A DNA stretch of 64,000 bases. Source: Pyrinomonadaceae bacterium (lineage in GTDB: Bacteria; Acidobacteriota; Blastocatellia; Pyrinomonadales; Pyrinomonadaceae). The DNA is taken from contig JAVEDP010000024.1 of NCBI GenBank assembly GCA_030841085.1, positions 248,001 through 312,000 of the forward strand, written 5' to 3'. Under the pieces are notes generated by a model, which had not been told where the DNA came from, searched no databases, and saw only the letters and a program-made list of their open reading frames with translations. This document shows positions 41,652-50,485 of this stretch, piece by piece (position 1 is the stretch's first letter; every line of letters starts with the position of its first letter). Position numbers and translations under genes: made by a program.

Positions 41652-42896
41652 TCAGATCAATCGTCGCCGCAAAAGATCCAGCGCTGCCTGCGACGCGCGC
41701 CAACGCACGAGTTGTCGGTCGCCGGGAATTTGCAGTTTGCGAGATTTTGTTTGCACCTCATCTGCAAGCGCGATGAAAACCAGCCCGACCGGCTTCTCTT
41801 CGCTGCCGCCGCCCGGTCCGGCAATTCCGGTTACAGACAAACCAAAATCGGCGCCGGATCGTTTACGAATCCCGACAGCCATTGCTTCAGCGACTTCAGC
41901 GCTAACAGCACCGTGCGCCAGCAGCAGCTTTCGCTTAACATCAAGTGTCCGCGTCTTTGCTTCATTCGAGTACGCGACCACGCCTTCAATGAAATATTTC
42001 GACGAGCCCGCCACGTCGGTCAGGCGTTGCGCGATCAGTCCACCCGTGCAGCTTTCTGCAACTGCCAAAGTGTAACCGCCGACAGATAGTTTCAAACCAA
42101 CCACCTGCTCCATCGTCTCTCCGGCAAACGAAAACACTGCGTTGCCCAGACGCTCTTCGAGTTGTTCCGACAAATGATCGAGCAGCGTGTTGGCTTCGGT
42201 TTCACTTCTGCCGCGCGCGGTCAGGTGAATTTCGATTTCGCTTTGATTAAAGAGAATGGTCGTCTGCGGGTTTTCATACTTGGTATAGATGGGCGCGATC
42301 TTTTCGTCGACAGCAGATTCGCCCAGGCCAGCGACCCGCAACATACGCCGCAAGACTTTTACTGAACCCGCTCGGCTAACCAACCTGGGCTGCACGTGAT
42401 TCTCAAACATCGGTCGCATCTCACGTGGCGGGCCCGGAAGCAGAACAATCGCAGCGCCTTCGTGTTCGATGAACATTCCCGGCGCGCTGCCGTTCGGATT
42501 TGGCAGCACTTCCGCATCTTCAATCACCATTGCCTGCCGCGAGTTTCGTTCCGGCATTGGCTGGCCGAAACTCAAAAACTTTTGGCGCAGTTCCTCCAGA
42601 ATGGTTTCATTCAACGAAAGTCTGCGGCCAAGCGCGCGCGCCGCAACTTTTCGCGTAACGTCATCTTCGGTCGGGCCGAGTCCGCCTGTAGTTATCACAA
42701 TCTTCGATCGTCGCGCGGCATCTTTAATTGCTTCTTCGAGGCGCGCGTCGTCGTCGCCGACAATCGTTTTCAGCTTCACTTCGATGCCGATGCTATTGAG
42801 TTTTTCGGTGAGCCAGAGACTGTTGGTGTCGGTGCGGTCGGACGCCAAAAGTTCGGACCCTATGGCGATGATTTCGGCTGTAAGAGTTTCGAGCAA
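41652..42896 (-). CDS. cinA: CinA: competence/damage-inducible protein (NMN amidohydrolase plus COG1058 domain)
   Basis: Two domains. The N-terminal MoCF-like domain (1-170) has EIIAIGSELLASDRTDTNS and VITTGGLGPTEDDVTR, the ADP-ribose or NMN-related pyrophosphatase part. The C-terminal PncC-type domain has AESCTGGLIAQRLTDVAGSS (catalytic Ser), GVVAYSNEAKTRTL and SVTGIAGPGGGSEEKPVG; it deamidates NMN in pyridine nucleotide recycling. Length 414 is typical. The start is TTG at 42896, 14 bases after the unknown membrane protein gene, so it is in the run fur-M28-leuB-unknown-cinA. Confidence 0.93.
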   Translation of the reverse strand: MLETLTAEIIAIGSELLASDRTDTNSLWLTEKLNSIGIEVKLKTIVGDDDARLEEAIKDAARRSKIVITTGGLGPTEDDVTRKVAARALGRRLSLNETILEELRQKFLSFGQPMPERNSRQAMVIEDAEVLPNPNGSAPGMFIEHEGAAIVLLPGPPREMRPMFENHVQPRLVSRAGSVKVLRRMLRVAGLGESAVDEKIAPIYTKYENPQTTILFNQSEIEIHLTARGRSETEANTLLDHLSEQLEERLGNAVFSFAGETMEQVVGLKLSVGGYTLAVAESCTGGLIAQRLTDVAGSSKYFIEGVVAYSNEAKTRTLDVKRKLLLAHGAVSAEVAEAMAVGIRKRSGADFGLSVTGIAGPGGGSEEKPVGLVFIALADEVQTKSRKLQIPGDRQLVRWRASQAALDLLRRRLI

Positions 42897-42910
42897 GAGG
42901 TGGTTGGCTC

Positions 42911-43678
42911 TCAGGAAGAGGCCGCTTCTTCCTGGTAAACATCATTCAGCACCTGGGAGATTGGCGGCGGTGCGGTAATTGAATTCAACTGGCGCGCCGG
43001 CGAGATCATTCCGCCGTCAGGCTGCGGCAATTTACTTTGTTCAGTAGCCTCATTGGCATACGCCTCGACCAGCTTCTTTAAATGATGCTGGCTTTCGGCC
43101 AACAAGCGCGCGCCCGTATCGCGATGCAGTCGCTCCAAGTTTTGCATCGCAGCATTCACTCGCGCGAAGCGCTGCGGTGCTCGTTCAATTTGCCGCAACC
43201 TCGCGACGTAACGTCGTAGCTGACGCGATGGCTTCTTGTGAATGCTATCTTTCAAAATCTTTTCTTCGGCTGCCAGGCCCAGATGTTCGATCGCTGCGTT
43301 GTGATCGTCAACGGAGTAATACAAAGCGCCCAAGGCAAAACTGCCGAGCGGCGGCGGATCGGGCAGCAGCCTGACAACCCTTTCACCTGCCTTGATCGCA
43401 TCTGCAACTTCAAAACGATACCTGCGCTCTTCGTCGCAAAGCACTTCATCGGCAGCAATGTAAAAACCGAAAACGAGATCGGTTTTGCGCCGTTGTGAAC
43501 GCTCGACCGCGATCATGATCAGCACGCCCGCACCGACAATAAGCAGAATAATGACGGCGGGAACGCGAACCGCCGCGAGCATCGCCACGACAAGCAGCAC
43601 GGCAATAAACTTCTGCACCAGCTTGCCGCTGTCACCAGTCATCACGCGCTCCAGTCCAGGTTGAAATAATCGCTTCAT
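42911..43678 (-). CDS. Unknown membrane protein with helical C-terminal region
   Basis: Not recognised. Residues 20-58 contain two close hydrophobic segments (FIAVLLVVAMLAAVRVP, VIILLIVGAGVLIMIAV) forming a hairpin in the membrane. The remaining 190 residues are soluble and helical: GFYIAADEVLCDEERRYRFE, a stretch with TPR-like spacing (FALGALYYSVDDHNAAIEHL), and a long basic helix QLRRYVARLRQIERAPQRFA. The last 30 residues are Pro/Gln-rich. It lies 11 bases after the leuB-like gene and 14 before cinA. Function cannot be inferred. Confidence 0.7.
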   Translation of the reverse strand: MKRLFQPGLERVMTGDSGKLVQKFIAVLLVVAMLAAVRVPAVIILLIVGAGVLIMIAVERSQRRKTDLVFGFYIAADEVLCDEERRYRFEVADAIKAGERVVRLLPDPPPLGSFALGALYYSVDDHNAAIEHLGLAAEEKILKDSIHKKPSRQLRRYVARLRQIERAPQRFARVNAAMQNLERLHRDTGARLLAESQHHLKKLVEAYANEATEQSKLPQPDGGMISPARQLNSITAPPPISQVLNDVYQEEAASS

Positions 43679-43689
43679 TGCTCGTTTGG

Positions 43690-44757
43690 TCAGTTTGCCG
43701 TGATCCGTTTGGAAATTGCCTCGCCCGCTTGTTCGCAGGAAAGCTGGCCGCCGAGATCGCGTGTCGTTTCGCTGTTAACGATCGACTCGCGTACCGCTTT
43801 CTCAATTGCTTCGCTGGCTTTCTTGTGGCCCAGGTATTCTAGCATCATGCCCGAGGTCAGAATAGCGCCGACCGGATTCGCGGTGCCCTTGCCCGCCAGC
43901 GCCGGCGCGCTGCCATGAACCGGCTCGAACAAGGAAACTTGTCCCGGATGAATGTTGCCTGACGCAGCCAAACCCAATCCACCCTGAATTGCCGCGCCCA
44001 GGTCAGTCAATATATCGCCAAACAAATTGTTACTGACGATGACGTCGTATTGGACCGGGTTAAGCACCATGAACATGGCCATCGCATCGACGTATTGATG
44101 GTTCGCTTCAATCTCCGGATAGTCAGCCGCTACTTCCTTAAATACGCGCTGCCAAAGGTCGCCGCCAAAACGTTGCACATTTGATTTGTCGGCCATCGTC
44201 ACTCGCTGTCGCGCATTCGCGCGCGCGTATTCGAACGCGGCAACGATGATGCGCTCAACGCCGCGGCGCGTGTTCAACTCTTCCTGCGTCGCAATCTCGT
44301 CGGCAGTTCCCTTCTTGAGAAAACCGCCGGCGCCGCAATATGCGCCTTCAGTGTTTTCGCGAAAGACTACGAAGTCGACGTCGTCAACAGTAACGTTTCG
44401 CAGCGGACTCAGACGCGCATCGAGCAAACGAACCGGACGCAGATTGATGTACAGGTCAAGTCCGCGGCGCATACCCAGCAGGATGTCTTCCGCATGTTGG
44501 TTTGAAGGAACACGCGGGTCGCCAAACGCCCCGGCCAGAATTGCGTGAAACTCATTCGACAGCATTTGCAGCGCGTCGGGCGGCAACGTGACACCATCGC
44601 GAAGAAACCTATCGGCGCCCCAATCGAAGTTGACTAACTCGAGCGACGCGCCGTGCGTTTCCTCAATTCGTTGGAGCACACGGACCGCCTGCGCGATCAC
44701 TTCGGGACCGATGCCGTCGCCCGGAATAACCGCTATGCGTTTTTTATCTGCAGTCAT
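43690..44757 (-). CDS. leuB: 3-Isopropylmalate dehydrogenase-family enzyme
   Basis: A decarboxylating beta-hydroxyacid dehydrogenase. RIAVIPGDGIGPEV starts the fold, GMRRGLDLYINLRPVRLL is the substrate loop with conserved Arg residues, VVFRENTEGAYCGA follows, VTMADKSNVQRFGG has the catalytic Lys, YVDAMAMFMV the metal Asp, SNNLFGDILTDLGAAIQGGL the second metal motif and FEPVHGSAPALAGKGTANP the NAD-binding end. The MRxxLDLYxNLRP loop fits LeuB; the following VRLL is also seen in tartrate dehydrogenases, so another substrate is possible. No leuA, leuC or leuD is nearby. It lies between the M28 peptidase and an unknown membrane protein gene. Confidence 0.85.
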   Translation of the reverse strand: MTADKKRIAVIPGDGIGPEVIAQAVRVLQRIEETHGASLELVNFDWGADRFLRDGVTLPPDALQMLSNEFHAILAGAFGDPRVPSNQHAEDILLGMRRGLDLYINLRPVRLLDARLSPLRNVTVDDVDFVVFRENTEGAYCGAGGFLKKGTADEIATQEELNTRRGVERIIVAAFEYARANARQRVTMADKSNVQRFGGDLWQRVFKEVAADYPEIEANHQYVDAMAMFMVLNPVQYDVIVSNNLFGDILTDLGAAIQGGLGLAASGNIHPGQVSLFEPVHGSAPALAGKGTANPVGAILTSGMMLEYLGHKKASEAIEKAVRESIVNSETTRDLGGQLSCEQAGEAISKRITAN

Positions 44758-44772
44758 GTTGATAAGGACGAG

Positions 44773-45816
44773 TTAGCGGCTCTTGCTTTGAAGATACTGT
44801 TCGATGCGGGGCAGACTGGCAAGTACAACGTCGCCGACGACTTTCATGCTCTGGGGCGAAATCTTGTCCGCGGTGTCGTCGGCCCGATGCCAATACGGAT
44901 AGCCGGCGAGTTGAATTATATCGAGCGCATCTATCCCCGCGCGCAAAAACGGTTCGTGATCGTCGCCGCCCACGCCTTCCGGTCGATCGACAAAATACTT
45001 TCCGTAACCAAGGTCGTTCGCCGTGCGCCAAACAATATCCTGCAGCCAGCGCGTACTCATGTCGTCGCGGCCGAGTTCGAGGTTCTTGTATCCCATCATG
45101 TCCAGGAGTATCAGCGCACGAACGCGGCCCAGTTCATTGTTGTTGCGCAGTTGAGCAACATAGTGACGACTGCCGTAGGTGTTGTCCGGAGCATCGGGCT
45201 TGCTGCACTGATCCCACTCTTCGCAAAAAGCCTCTTCGCCGTCGAAAAACACCAGCCGATAGGTAAACTTTGGTTTCTGTGGATTCGCGGCTAAGACATG
45301 TGCAATCTCGAGCAGTGTGGCCACCGACGCTCCCGGATCGTTCGCGCCGACAAACTGCATGTTGGTGAAAAGCTTCGTATCGTAATGACTGGAGATGATG
45401 ATGACATCCCTGGACTCACCGGGAATTTCGGCGGTGATGTTAGCCATTCTGCGTTCGCCGACTGGGGTTGATACATCGAATTCGTCGGTCGTGACTTTCA
45501 TTCCGCTGTCTCGCAGCGCATTGACAATGTACAAGCGTGTCTTCGCCAGCTGTGCCGAGCCGGCGACGCGTGGGCCAAACTCGATCTGCTTGCGCAGCTG
45601 GTCCATCGCGCGCTCGCCGTTGAAAGCGGTCGCGCCGGCAACCGGGCTGTTCGTTTCTGCAGGCCGTTCGGAAGCGCCGGCGGCCGGTCTGTTAGGTCCC
45701 CTATCGTTCCGCGGACACGCCGAGACAATTAATGTCACGACAAGCAGGCACAACAACCACGCTAACTTTGCAGCACGAATTTGCAAGACATCGATGTCGT
45801 TTTGTATACCGTTCAT
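44773..45816 (-). CDS. M28 family peptidase / glutaminyl-peptide cyclotransferase-like lipoprotein
   Basis: An exported zinc enzyme. The N-terminus has a hydrophobic stretch ending LIVSACPRND, a lipobox, so a lipoprotein is likely. A Pro/Ala-rich linker precedes the M28 domain: ISSHYDTKLF (zinc His), GANDPGASVATLLE (bridging Asp), RLVFFDGEEAFCEEW (Glu base and zinc Glu) and YPYWHRADDTADKI (last zinc His). YGSRHYVAQL after a Trp/Asp-rich insertion is more like glutaminyl cyclases than aminopeptidases. ATG at 45816 is chosen over a TTG at 45837. The true activity needs testing. Confidence 0.87.
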   Translation of the reverse strand: MNGIQNDIDVLQIRAAKLAWLLCLLVVTLIVSACPRNDRGPNRPAAGASERPAETNSPVAGATAFNGERAMDQLRKQIEFGPRVAGSAQLAKTRLYIVNALRDSGMKVTTDEFDVSTPVGERRMANITAEIPGESRDVIIISSHYDTKLFTNMQFVGANDPGASVATLLEIAHVLAANPQKPKFTYRLVFFDGEEAFCEEWDQCSKPDAPDNTYGSRHYVAQLRNNNELGRVRALILLDMMGYKNLELGRDDMSTRWLQDIVWRTANDLGYGKYFVDRPEGVGGDDHEPFLRAGIDALDIIQLAGYPYWHRADDTADKISPQSMKVVGDVVLASLPRIEQYLQSKSR

Positions 45817-45890
45817 TTCTCGCCAAAGCTTTTTCAAGGTTCATCCGAAGCGAATAACGTCAACGAAACTTACCTTATTCCCGATGAAAC

Positions 45891-45927
45891 ATAAAAGCCG
45901 AGAAACGCTTAACGTGCTCGGCTCTTT
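45891..45927 (-). terminator. Terminator after fur
   Basis: On the minus strand AGCCGAG (bases 45917-45923) pairs with CTCGGCT (45896-45902) and is followed by TTTTAT. It lies 30 bases after the fur stop, before the M28 gene. Confidence 0.6.
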
Positions 45928-45953
45928 AAACATTCGCAGACTCTTCAGACTCG

Positions 45954-46454
45954 TTATCGGGCGCGAGCGCTCGTCTGCTTTGCGCCGGTCCCCACCAGGG
46001 CCTGGGCCTTGTCTGCTTCCCGCAGCGCGCGGCGGCATTCGGCGCAGATGCCGATGATGCGCAGCAGGTGCTGCGTTACCTGAAAGCGATGCTTGGCAGC
46101 CATCGCATCCTGAATCGCTTCGAGCTCGGCAGAAAAGAACTCAATAATTCGGCCACACTCGGAACAGATCATGTGGTCGTGATGTTGATGCTTGTAGTTA
46201 TGCTCGTAATGCGTAACGCCATCGCCAAAGCGAACTTCGCGCGCGAGTCCGGCTTCAGTCAAAAGTTTCAAGGTGCGATAGACAGTTGTCTGGCCAATGG
46301 TCGGATCTTGTTTTTGGACCAGACGATAGAGATCTTCGCTGGACAGATGTTCCTCGGTGCGCAGAAACATATCGAGAATCAAATCACGCTGCGCCGTGCG
46401 TTTGAGGCCCTTCTTTTGAATGTGTTGGAGGAAAACTTCCTGCTCTTCAGTCAT
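45954..46454 (-). CDS. fur: Fur family metalloregulator
   Basis: A metal-dependent repressor. The winged helix covers residues 10-85: [51 protein letters not shown]. The metal and dimer domain has [18 protein letters not shown] and [10 protein letters not shown], giving His ligands and the CxxC pairs of the structural zinc. Length 166 with a basic tail is normal. Fur, Zur or PerR cannot be separated by sequence alone; the HHDH motif fits Fur. The M28 gene follows after a terminator. Confidence 0.92.
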   Translation of the reverse strand: MTEEQEVFLQHIQKKGLKRTAQRDLILDMFLRTEEHLSSEDLYRLVQKQDPTIGQTTVYRTLKLLTEAGLAREVRFGDGVTHYEHNYKHQHHDHMICSECGRIIEFFSAELEAIQDAMAAKHRFQVTQHLLRIIGICAECRRALREADKAQALVGTGAKQTSARAR

Positions 46455-46560
46455 TTATATAGGCGAACTTGTTTATTAGACTGTACCAATTCCTAACCGA
46501 TTCTACACTTCGAAACGATCACTGTGAAGACGAGGCGGGCGCCCGCTTGACTGACATAGT

Positions 46561-46617
46561 GGGCATAGACTTCAGTCTGTGCTACCACTGAACGCCACAG
46601 ACTAAAGTCTATGCCAC
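46561..46617. repeat. REP-like palindrome, GTGGCATAGACT family (copy 3)
   Basis: GGGCATAGACTTCAGTCTGT pairs with ACAGACTAAAGTCTATGCCA. It lies in the 410-base gap between divergent fur and metacaspase genes. The rest of that gap (46455-46560 and 46618-46850) holds no recognised gene; both promoters should be there. Confidence 0.82.
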
Positions 46618-46864
46618 TGCCCTGGCGTCGCGAAAAATCTATTGACTTTCGTTGGTAGCCGGAATATCGTCCCGCCGTCTCCTGGTACGCCGACTTCTCA
46701 CGAGCCGCTGCTTCTGCACACTCGCTAATTCTGCTCTTGAAAGCTGCTTGAATTTGCGTGCGAGAATTAGTGCTAATCGCGTCTTACACATCCGAGCGAT
46801 ATTTAACAAAGGGACCGCCAATTAAAACCATTTCTTACTAACCTCAGCTACAAAGGAAGATGAC

Positions 46865-47683
46865 ATGACTAAAAAAGCACTCTGCGTAGGTATCAACGAC
46901 TATCCATTCGGCGAAGAGAATGATCTAAGAGGATGCGTGAACGACGCAAACGACTGGACGGGCCTCCTGAAAAATCATTTCGGCTTCGCCGACGTCAAAC
47001 AATTGCTCAACGCCGACGCCACTAAAGCCAAGATAATGACGGGCATCAAAGACCTCTTGAATGGAGCGAAAGCCGGCGACATTCTGGTCTTCACGAACGC
47101 TTCGCATGGGACCTATCTCGCCGATACCGATGGCGATGAAGACAAATATGACGAGGCCATTTGTCCGTATGACACTGATTCAAACTTGCTGGTCGATGAC
47201 GAGTTGCGCCAGTTGTTTGCGAACATTCCGGACGGTGTTCGACTTTCCGTTATTTCGGATTCCTGTCACTCCGGCTCCGTTACTCGGGTCATGGTGAATG
47301 AGTACCGGCGCAATCGGCAATTGAACCCCCGCGTCTTCGGCGGTAAGGAACTTTCACCAGATCAACTGCGGGCGGCACGCAAGGGCGCGAGTGGCAGCGG
47401 AGCCAAGATTGTAGGTACGGACAAACATCCGGAATCCGCCATGAAGGAAATTCTGTTAAGCGGCTGCAAGAGCAATCAGACCTCCGCCGACGCCTACATA
47501 AACAGCGACTACCACGGCGCGATGAGTTATCACGCCATCAAAGCTATCACCGATGCTAACTACAATCTCACCTATGCCGATCTGCATAAGAGCGTGGTTT
47601 CGCTGCTCGAGGACGAAAACTACGATCAGGTACCGCAACTCGAAGGAACAGACGAATTCAAGAACCGACGGATTTTCACCTGA
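46865..47683 (+). CDS. Metacaspase-like caspase-fold peptidase (C14)
   Basis: A caspase-hemoglobinase fold protease. KKALCVGINDYPFGEENDLR is the N-terminal strand motif; LVFTNASHGTYLADTDGDE holds the catalytic His (residue 81) in place of the usual YSGHG; VRLSVISDSCHSGSVTRVM holds the catalytic Cys (134). Acidic stretches (DTDGDEDKYDE, DTDSNLLVDDE) could bind Ca2+, which activates many metacaspases. There is no signal peptide and no extra domain; 272 residues is a bare catalytic unit. AAGGAAG lies just before the ATG. A phosphoesterase gene follows after about 100 bases on the same strand. Substrate unknown. Confidence 0.9.
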   Translation: MTKKALCVGINDYPFGEENDLRGCVNDANDWTGLLKNHFGFADVKQLLNADATKAKIMTGIKDLLNGAKAGDILVFTNASHGTYLADTDGDEDKYDEAICPYDTDSNLLVDDELRQLFANIPDGVRLSVISDSCHSGSVTRVMVNEYRRNRQLNPRVFGGKELSPDQLRAARKGASGSGAKIVGTDKHPESAMKEILLSGCKSNQTSADAYINSDYHGAMSYHAIKAITDANYNLTYADLHKSVVSLLEDENYDQVPQLEGTDEFKNRRIFT

Positions 47684-47785
47684 CCTTCAACAACTCCGGA
47701 CGGCCTGACCGACAAATCGAACGCCCGCATAGTCGAAGAGATCTAGGCAACGACCATCCCAACTAAAAGATAAAGGGAAACCAAT

Positions 47786-49301
47786 ATGGCCCAAAAATCC
47801 AAGAAAGCGCGTGCTTCGAAGAAAGCCACAAAGCGTAAGGCAGTCACAAAAGCCTCGCGTTCAACCAGGAAAGTTGCAGCGCGCAGCGCGAAGGTCAAGG
47901 GGGTCGGTGCGACGAAGGCTGCGCGCGGTCGTTCAATGAAGCCAACCGTTGCTCGCGCTGCTCCGGTTAGATTTGTTCCGGGCGGGCCAACCGATAATTT
48001 AGAGAAGATCGATCACATCGTTGTGCTGATGATGGAGAACCGCTCGTTTGATCACATGCTGGGCTATCTGAAACTTGAAGGAGCGAACCCGGAGGTAAAT
48101 GGGCTCGAGGCTGGGATGTCGAATATGCATGGGAACAACTCTTATCCTGTGCGTCACTTGCCGAAAACAGTATTCGAGCACGACCCCGGGCACCAGGAAG
48201 ATGCGGTCGCGGTTCAGTTGAGCAATAACAACGGCGGGTTCGTCGATAATTATGCCAGCATTCACAAAGACGACGACCCGGGCCTGATCATGGGTTACCA
48301 CAACGCCTCAGCGGTTCCGGTTTACGATCATCTGGTACGCCACTTCTGTGTCTGTGATTCCTGGTTCTGTTCCGTTCCTGGCGCTACCTGGCCCAATCGC
48401 TTGTACTCGGTGACGGGCCAATCACCAAACAAGAGCAACAAGAAAGTCCCAATCTATGACTATCCTTCGTTTGTCCGGCATTTGGACGCGGCGAACGTTT
48501 CATGGCGCTGGTACGCTCATGACATGGCTACTCTTCGGCTGATTGACGGCCGCTATCGAGTGGGCCGCGGCTCAAACTTTTTTTGGTTTGACCGGCGAAC
48601 GTTGGTGAATCCAATTACATTTCTGGACCACGCAGCTTCCGGCGATCTCGCTTCGGTTTCGTGGATCGATCCGAACTTTGTGGATTACTCAGTCACTGGT
48701 CCAAGGGAATCAAATGACGAATCATCCACCGTCAGATGTGATGTCCGGGCAAGACCTCGCGTTGAAACTTTATAACGCGGTCATCAATAGCCCAGCCTGG
48801 CCCCGGACCCTGCTTGTATTTGTTTACGACGAACATGGCGGCTTCTATGATCATGTGCAACCTGAGAACGCGGCCGACGACAAGCCGGATTTTCGCAGTT
48901 ACGGCGCGCGCGTGCCGGCGATCATCGTTTCACCCTGGGTTGAACGCGGAAAAGTTTCCCACAAAGTTTTCGATCACACTTCAATCATCAAAACGATCCT
49001 CTTGCGATTCTGCCGGCGGCCAGACGGAACTATTCCGGACATGGGCGCGCGGGTGAACAACGCAGAACACCTGGGAACGCTATTGACATTGGACACGGCG
49101 CGGGAGCCGACGCCTCTCGAAGCGTATCAACATCTGATTGAACGCGTGGCCCAGTGGCGGGCCGAAGGGTTCAAGCAGCGGACCATGAGACAGTCCCGAG
49201 GGCGGGCGCCCGTGCAGCGCGAAGTCACGGAGTTTCAGGAAGGAATTGAAGCAGCGAGGAAGCGGTTAAGAAAAGAAGGACTGCCCGAAGGCCAACCGTG
49301 A
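47786..49301 (+). pseudogene. Phospholipase C / acid phosphatase-like phosphoesterase with one-base frameshift
   Basis: A metal-dependent phosphoesterase of the AcpA/phospholipase C family. IDHIVVLMMENRSFDHMLGY is the family's first motif; WFCSVPGATWPNRLYSVTGQ and SWIDPNFVDYSVTGPRESND follow. The reading then shifts by one base: the second frame continues HPPSDVMSGQDLALKLYNAV and VFVYDEHGGFYDHVQP, which contain the remaining metal residues. The extra base lies within 48719-48722 (GAAT between the Asp and His codons). The N-terminus is a Lys/Ala/Arg/Ser-rich tail of about 50 residues with no signal peptide. All motifs are intact, so the shift may be recent, a sequencing error or recoding. AGGGAAA precedes the ATG. 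Confidence 0.85.
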
Positions 49302-49394
49302 ACGACACCGATCTCCGGCGGGTCGGTCAACTCTCGTGACTATCCTCGGCAAACTTGACGGGGGTGAAGGACAAGCGGTTCGGCTGACGAAGCT

Positions 49395-49474
49395 TGCAGT
49401 TCAGAGTTCAACCTTGAGGCTGCAGATTGTGGCGCTCCACGAAACCGCAAGCTAAAGCTTGTACCCTAAACTGC
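49395..49474. repeat. Palindromic intergenic repeat, family A (copy 2)
   Basis: GCAGTTCAGAGTTCAACCTT pairs with AAGCTTGTACCCTAAACTGC; it is a diverged copy of 4431-4514 and shares the CAAGCTAAAGCTTGTAC core and a following GCCTCG. It lies between the phosphoesterase and tRNA-Leu. Confidence 0.72.
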
Positions 49475-49532
49475 ATGCCTCGGGTCAGCGAGATTGTTTG
49501 CGTTTGTCCGCGCGTGGTATTTTGACTGCCGT

Positions 49533-49618
49533 GCCGGGGTGGCGGAATGGCAGACGCTACGGACTTAAAATCCGTTGTCCGCAAGGACGTGCGGGTTCGA
49601 CTCCCGCCCTCGGCACCA
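49533..49618 (+). tRNA. tRNA-Leu (anticodon UAA)
   Basis: The acceptor stem GCCGGGG pairs with CCTCGGC (one G-T); the anticodon stem ACGGA/TCCGT closes the loop CTTAAAA with anticodon TAA. A long variable arm (TTGTCCGCAAGGACG region) is typical of type II tRNAs, the T-loop is GGGTTCGACTCCC, and CCA is encoded. Length 86. Confidence 0.96.
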
Positions 49619-49656
49619 CTAAGGCAACCTGAGAAGCACGAACGCGGTGTTAATTT

Positions 49657-50484
49657 CTATTTTGGCATTTGCCAAAAAGACTCTTCATTTCCGTTTCCCC
49701 AAACAATGTCGCCGGTGTCAACTCCCAGCTTGTCAAAAAACTTGGTCCAGAGCATTTTTAGATTTTCCAGGCTTTGTTTGTCGTCCTGTGAGGTCAAAAC
49801 TACGTAGACTTTTGGCCGCAACGACTTCAATTCGACTTGATGAAAACTTTTGTCTATGCGGTGCTGAATATCCTCGAGATGTTTCTCTTCGTCCTTATCG
49901 TTGGCGTTTCGTTGGAAGGCCAATGGTTTACCGTCAAACGAGTTCGAGCAATCTTCAATCATGTCTGAATAAAAATAGACTCTGATTTCGTAGTCAGGAT
50001 AATTACTGCTCTTGTTTCTAATCATGTCCGACAACGAATTCAGTTTATTCGTCAGACAACTAACCGGCCCTTTTTGACTGGCGATCAACGTGTGATAAGA
50101 ATCCAGCGAGTCTTTTAGCTTTTTCAGTTCAACCTCTTCCTTCGCCTTTTGATTGTCTTCCATTTCCTTTTTGACTTTGTCTTCGTCGCTGGCCACTTTG
50201 ATTTCGCTAAAGTGCGGGATGAATTCATAGATATCCGGCTTGCTTGTACCGCGATCCACAGAAAACAAATAGAACCTTGTGTTCGGCGGCGTCTTGCTGA
50301 AAAGCTCACCAATATTTCGTTTGATCCGATTTGCTGTTTCCTCGTTAATGCTTCTAGTCAGATCGGCATAAACGATTGCGACGATACCTTCTTTGACATG
50401 TGGCGTGGGCTTATCGATACCACACCCCGCAAGGGCCAGCGAAACTAGCGTCAGCGAAACATGGCCTAATCTTCTGGTTTGCAT
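49657..50484 (-). CDS. Lipoprotein with von Willebrand A-like MIDAS motif (third gene of unknown operon)
   Basis: Residues 1-21 (LTLVSLALAGC) form a clear lipoprotein signal with Cys 21. Directly after, GIVAIVYADLTRSINEETAN has strand-D-x-T-x-S, close to the DxSxS metal-site motif of von Willebrand A domains (D41, T43, S45). RVYFYSDMIEDCSNS later resembles the third metal-site strand, and RPKVYVVLTSQDD the strand after it. A charged helix (about residues 95-125) interrupts the domain. It starts one base after the stop of the upstream membrane protein gene, so it belongs to that operon. It converges on tRNA-Leu. No known name; the vWA assignment is inferred from motif order. Confidence 0.8.
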   Translation of the reverse strand: MQTRRLGHVSLTLVSLALAGCGIDKPTPHVKEGIVAIVYADLTRSINEETANRIKRNIGELFSKTPPNTRFYLFSVDRGTSKPDIYEFIPHFSEIKVASDEDKVKKEMEDNQKAKEEVELKKLKDSLDSYHTLIASQKGPVSCLTNKLNSLSDMIRNKSSNYPDYEIRVYFYSDMIEDCSNSFDGKPLAFQRNANDKDEEKHLEDIQHRIDKSFHQVELKSLRPKVYVVLTSQDDKQSLENLKMLWTKFFDKLGVDTGDIVWGNGNEESFWQMPK

Positions 50485-50485
50485 A

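Noticed and set aside
44653-45294. A 213-residue plus-strand frame over the M28 gene
   Set aside because: Antisense shadow of the peptidase and leuB-like genes; composition is not protein-like.
45395-46057. A 220-residue plus-strand frame
   Set aside because: Antisense to the M28 and fur genes and lacks a start signal.
46639-46821. A 60-residue Arg-rich minus-strand frame
   Set aside because: No start signal or homology; it lies in the divergent promoter region of fur and the metacaspase.
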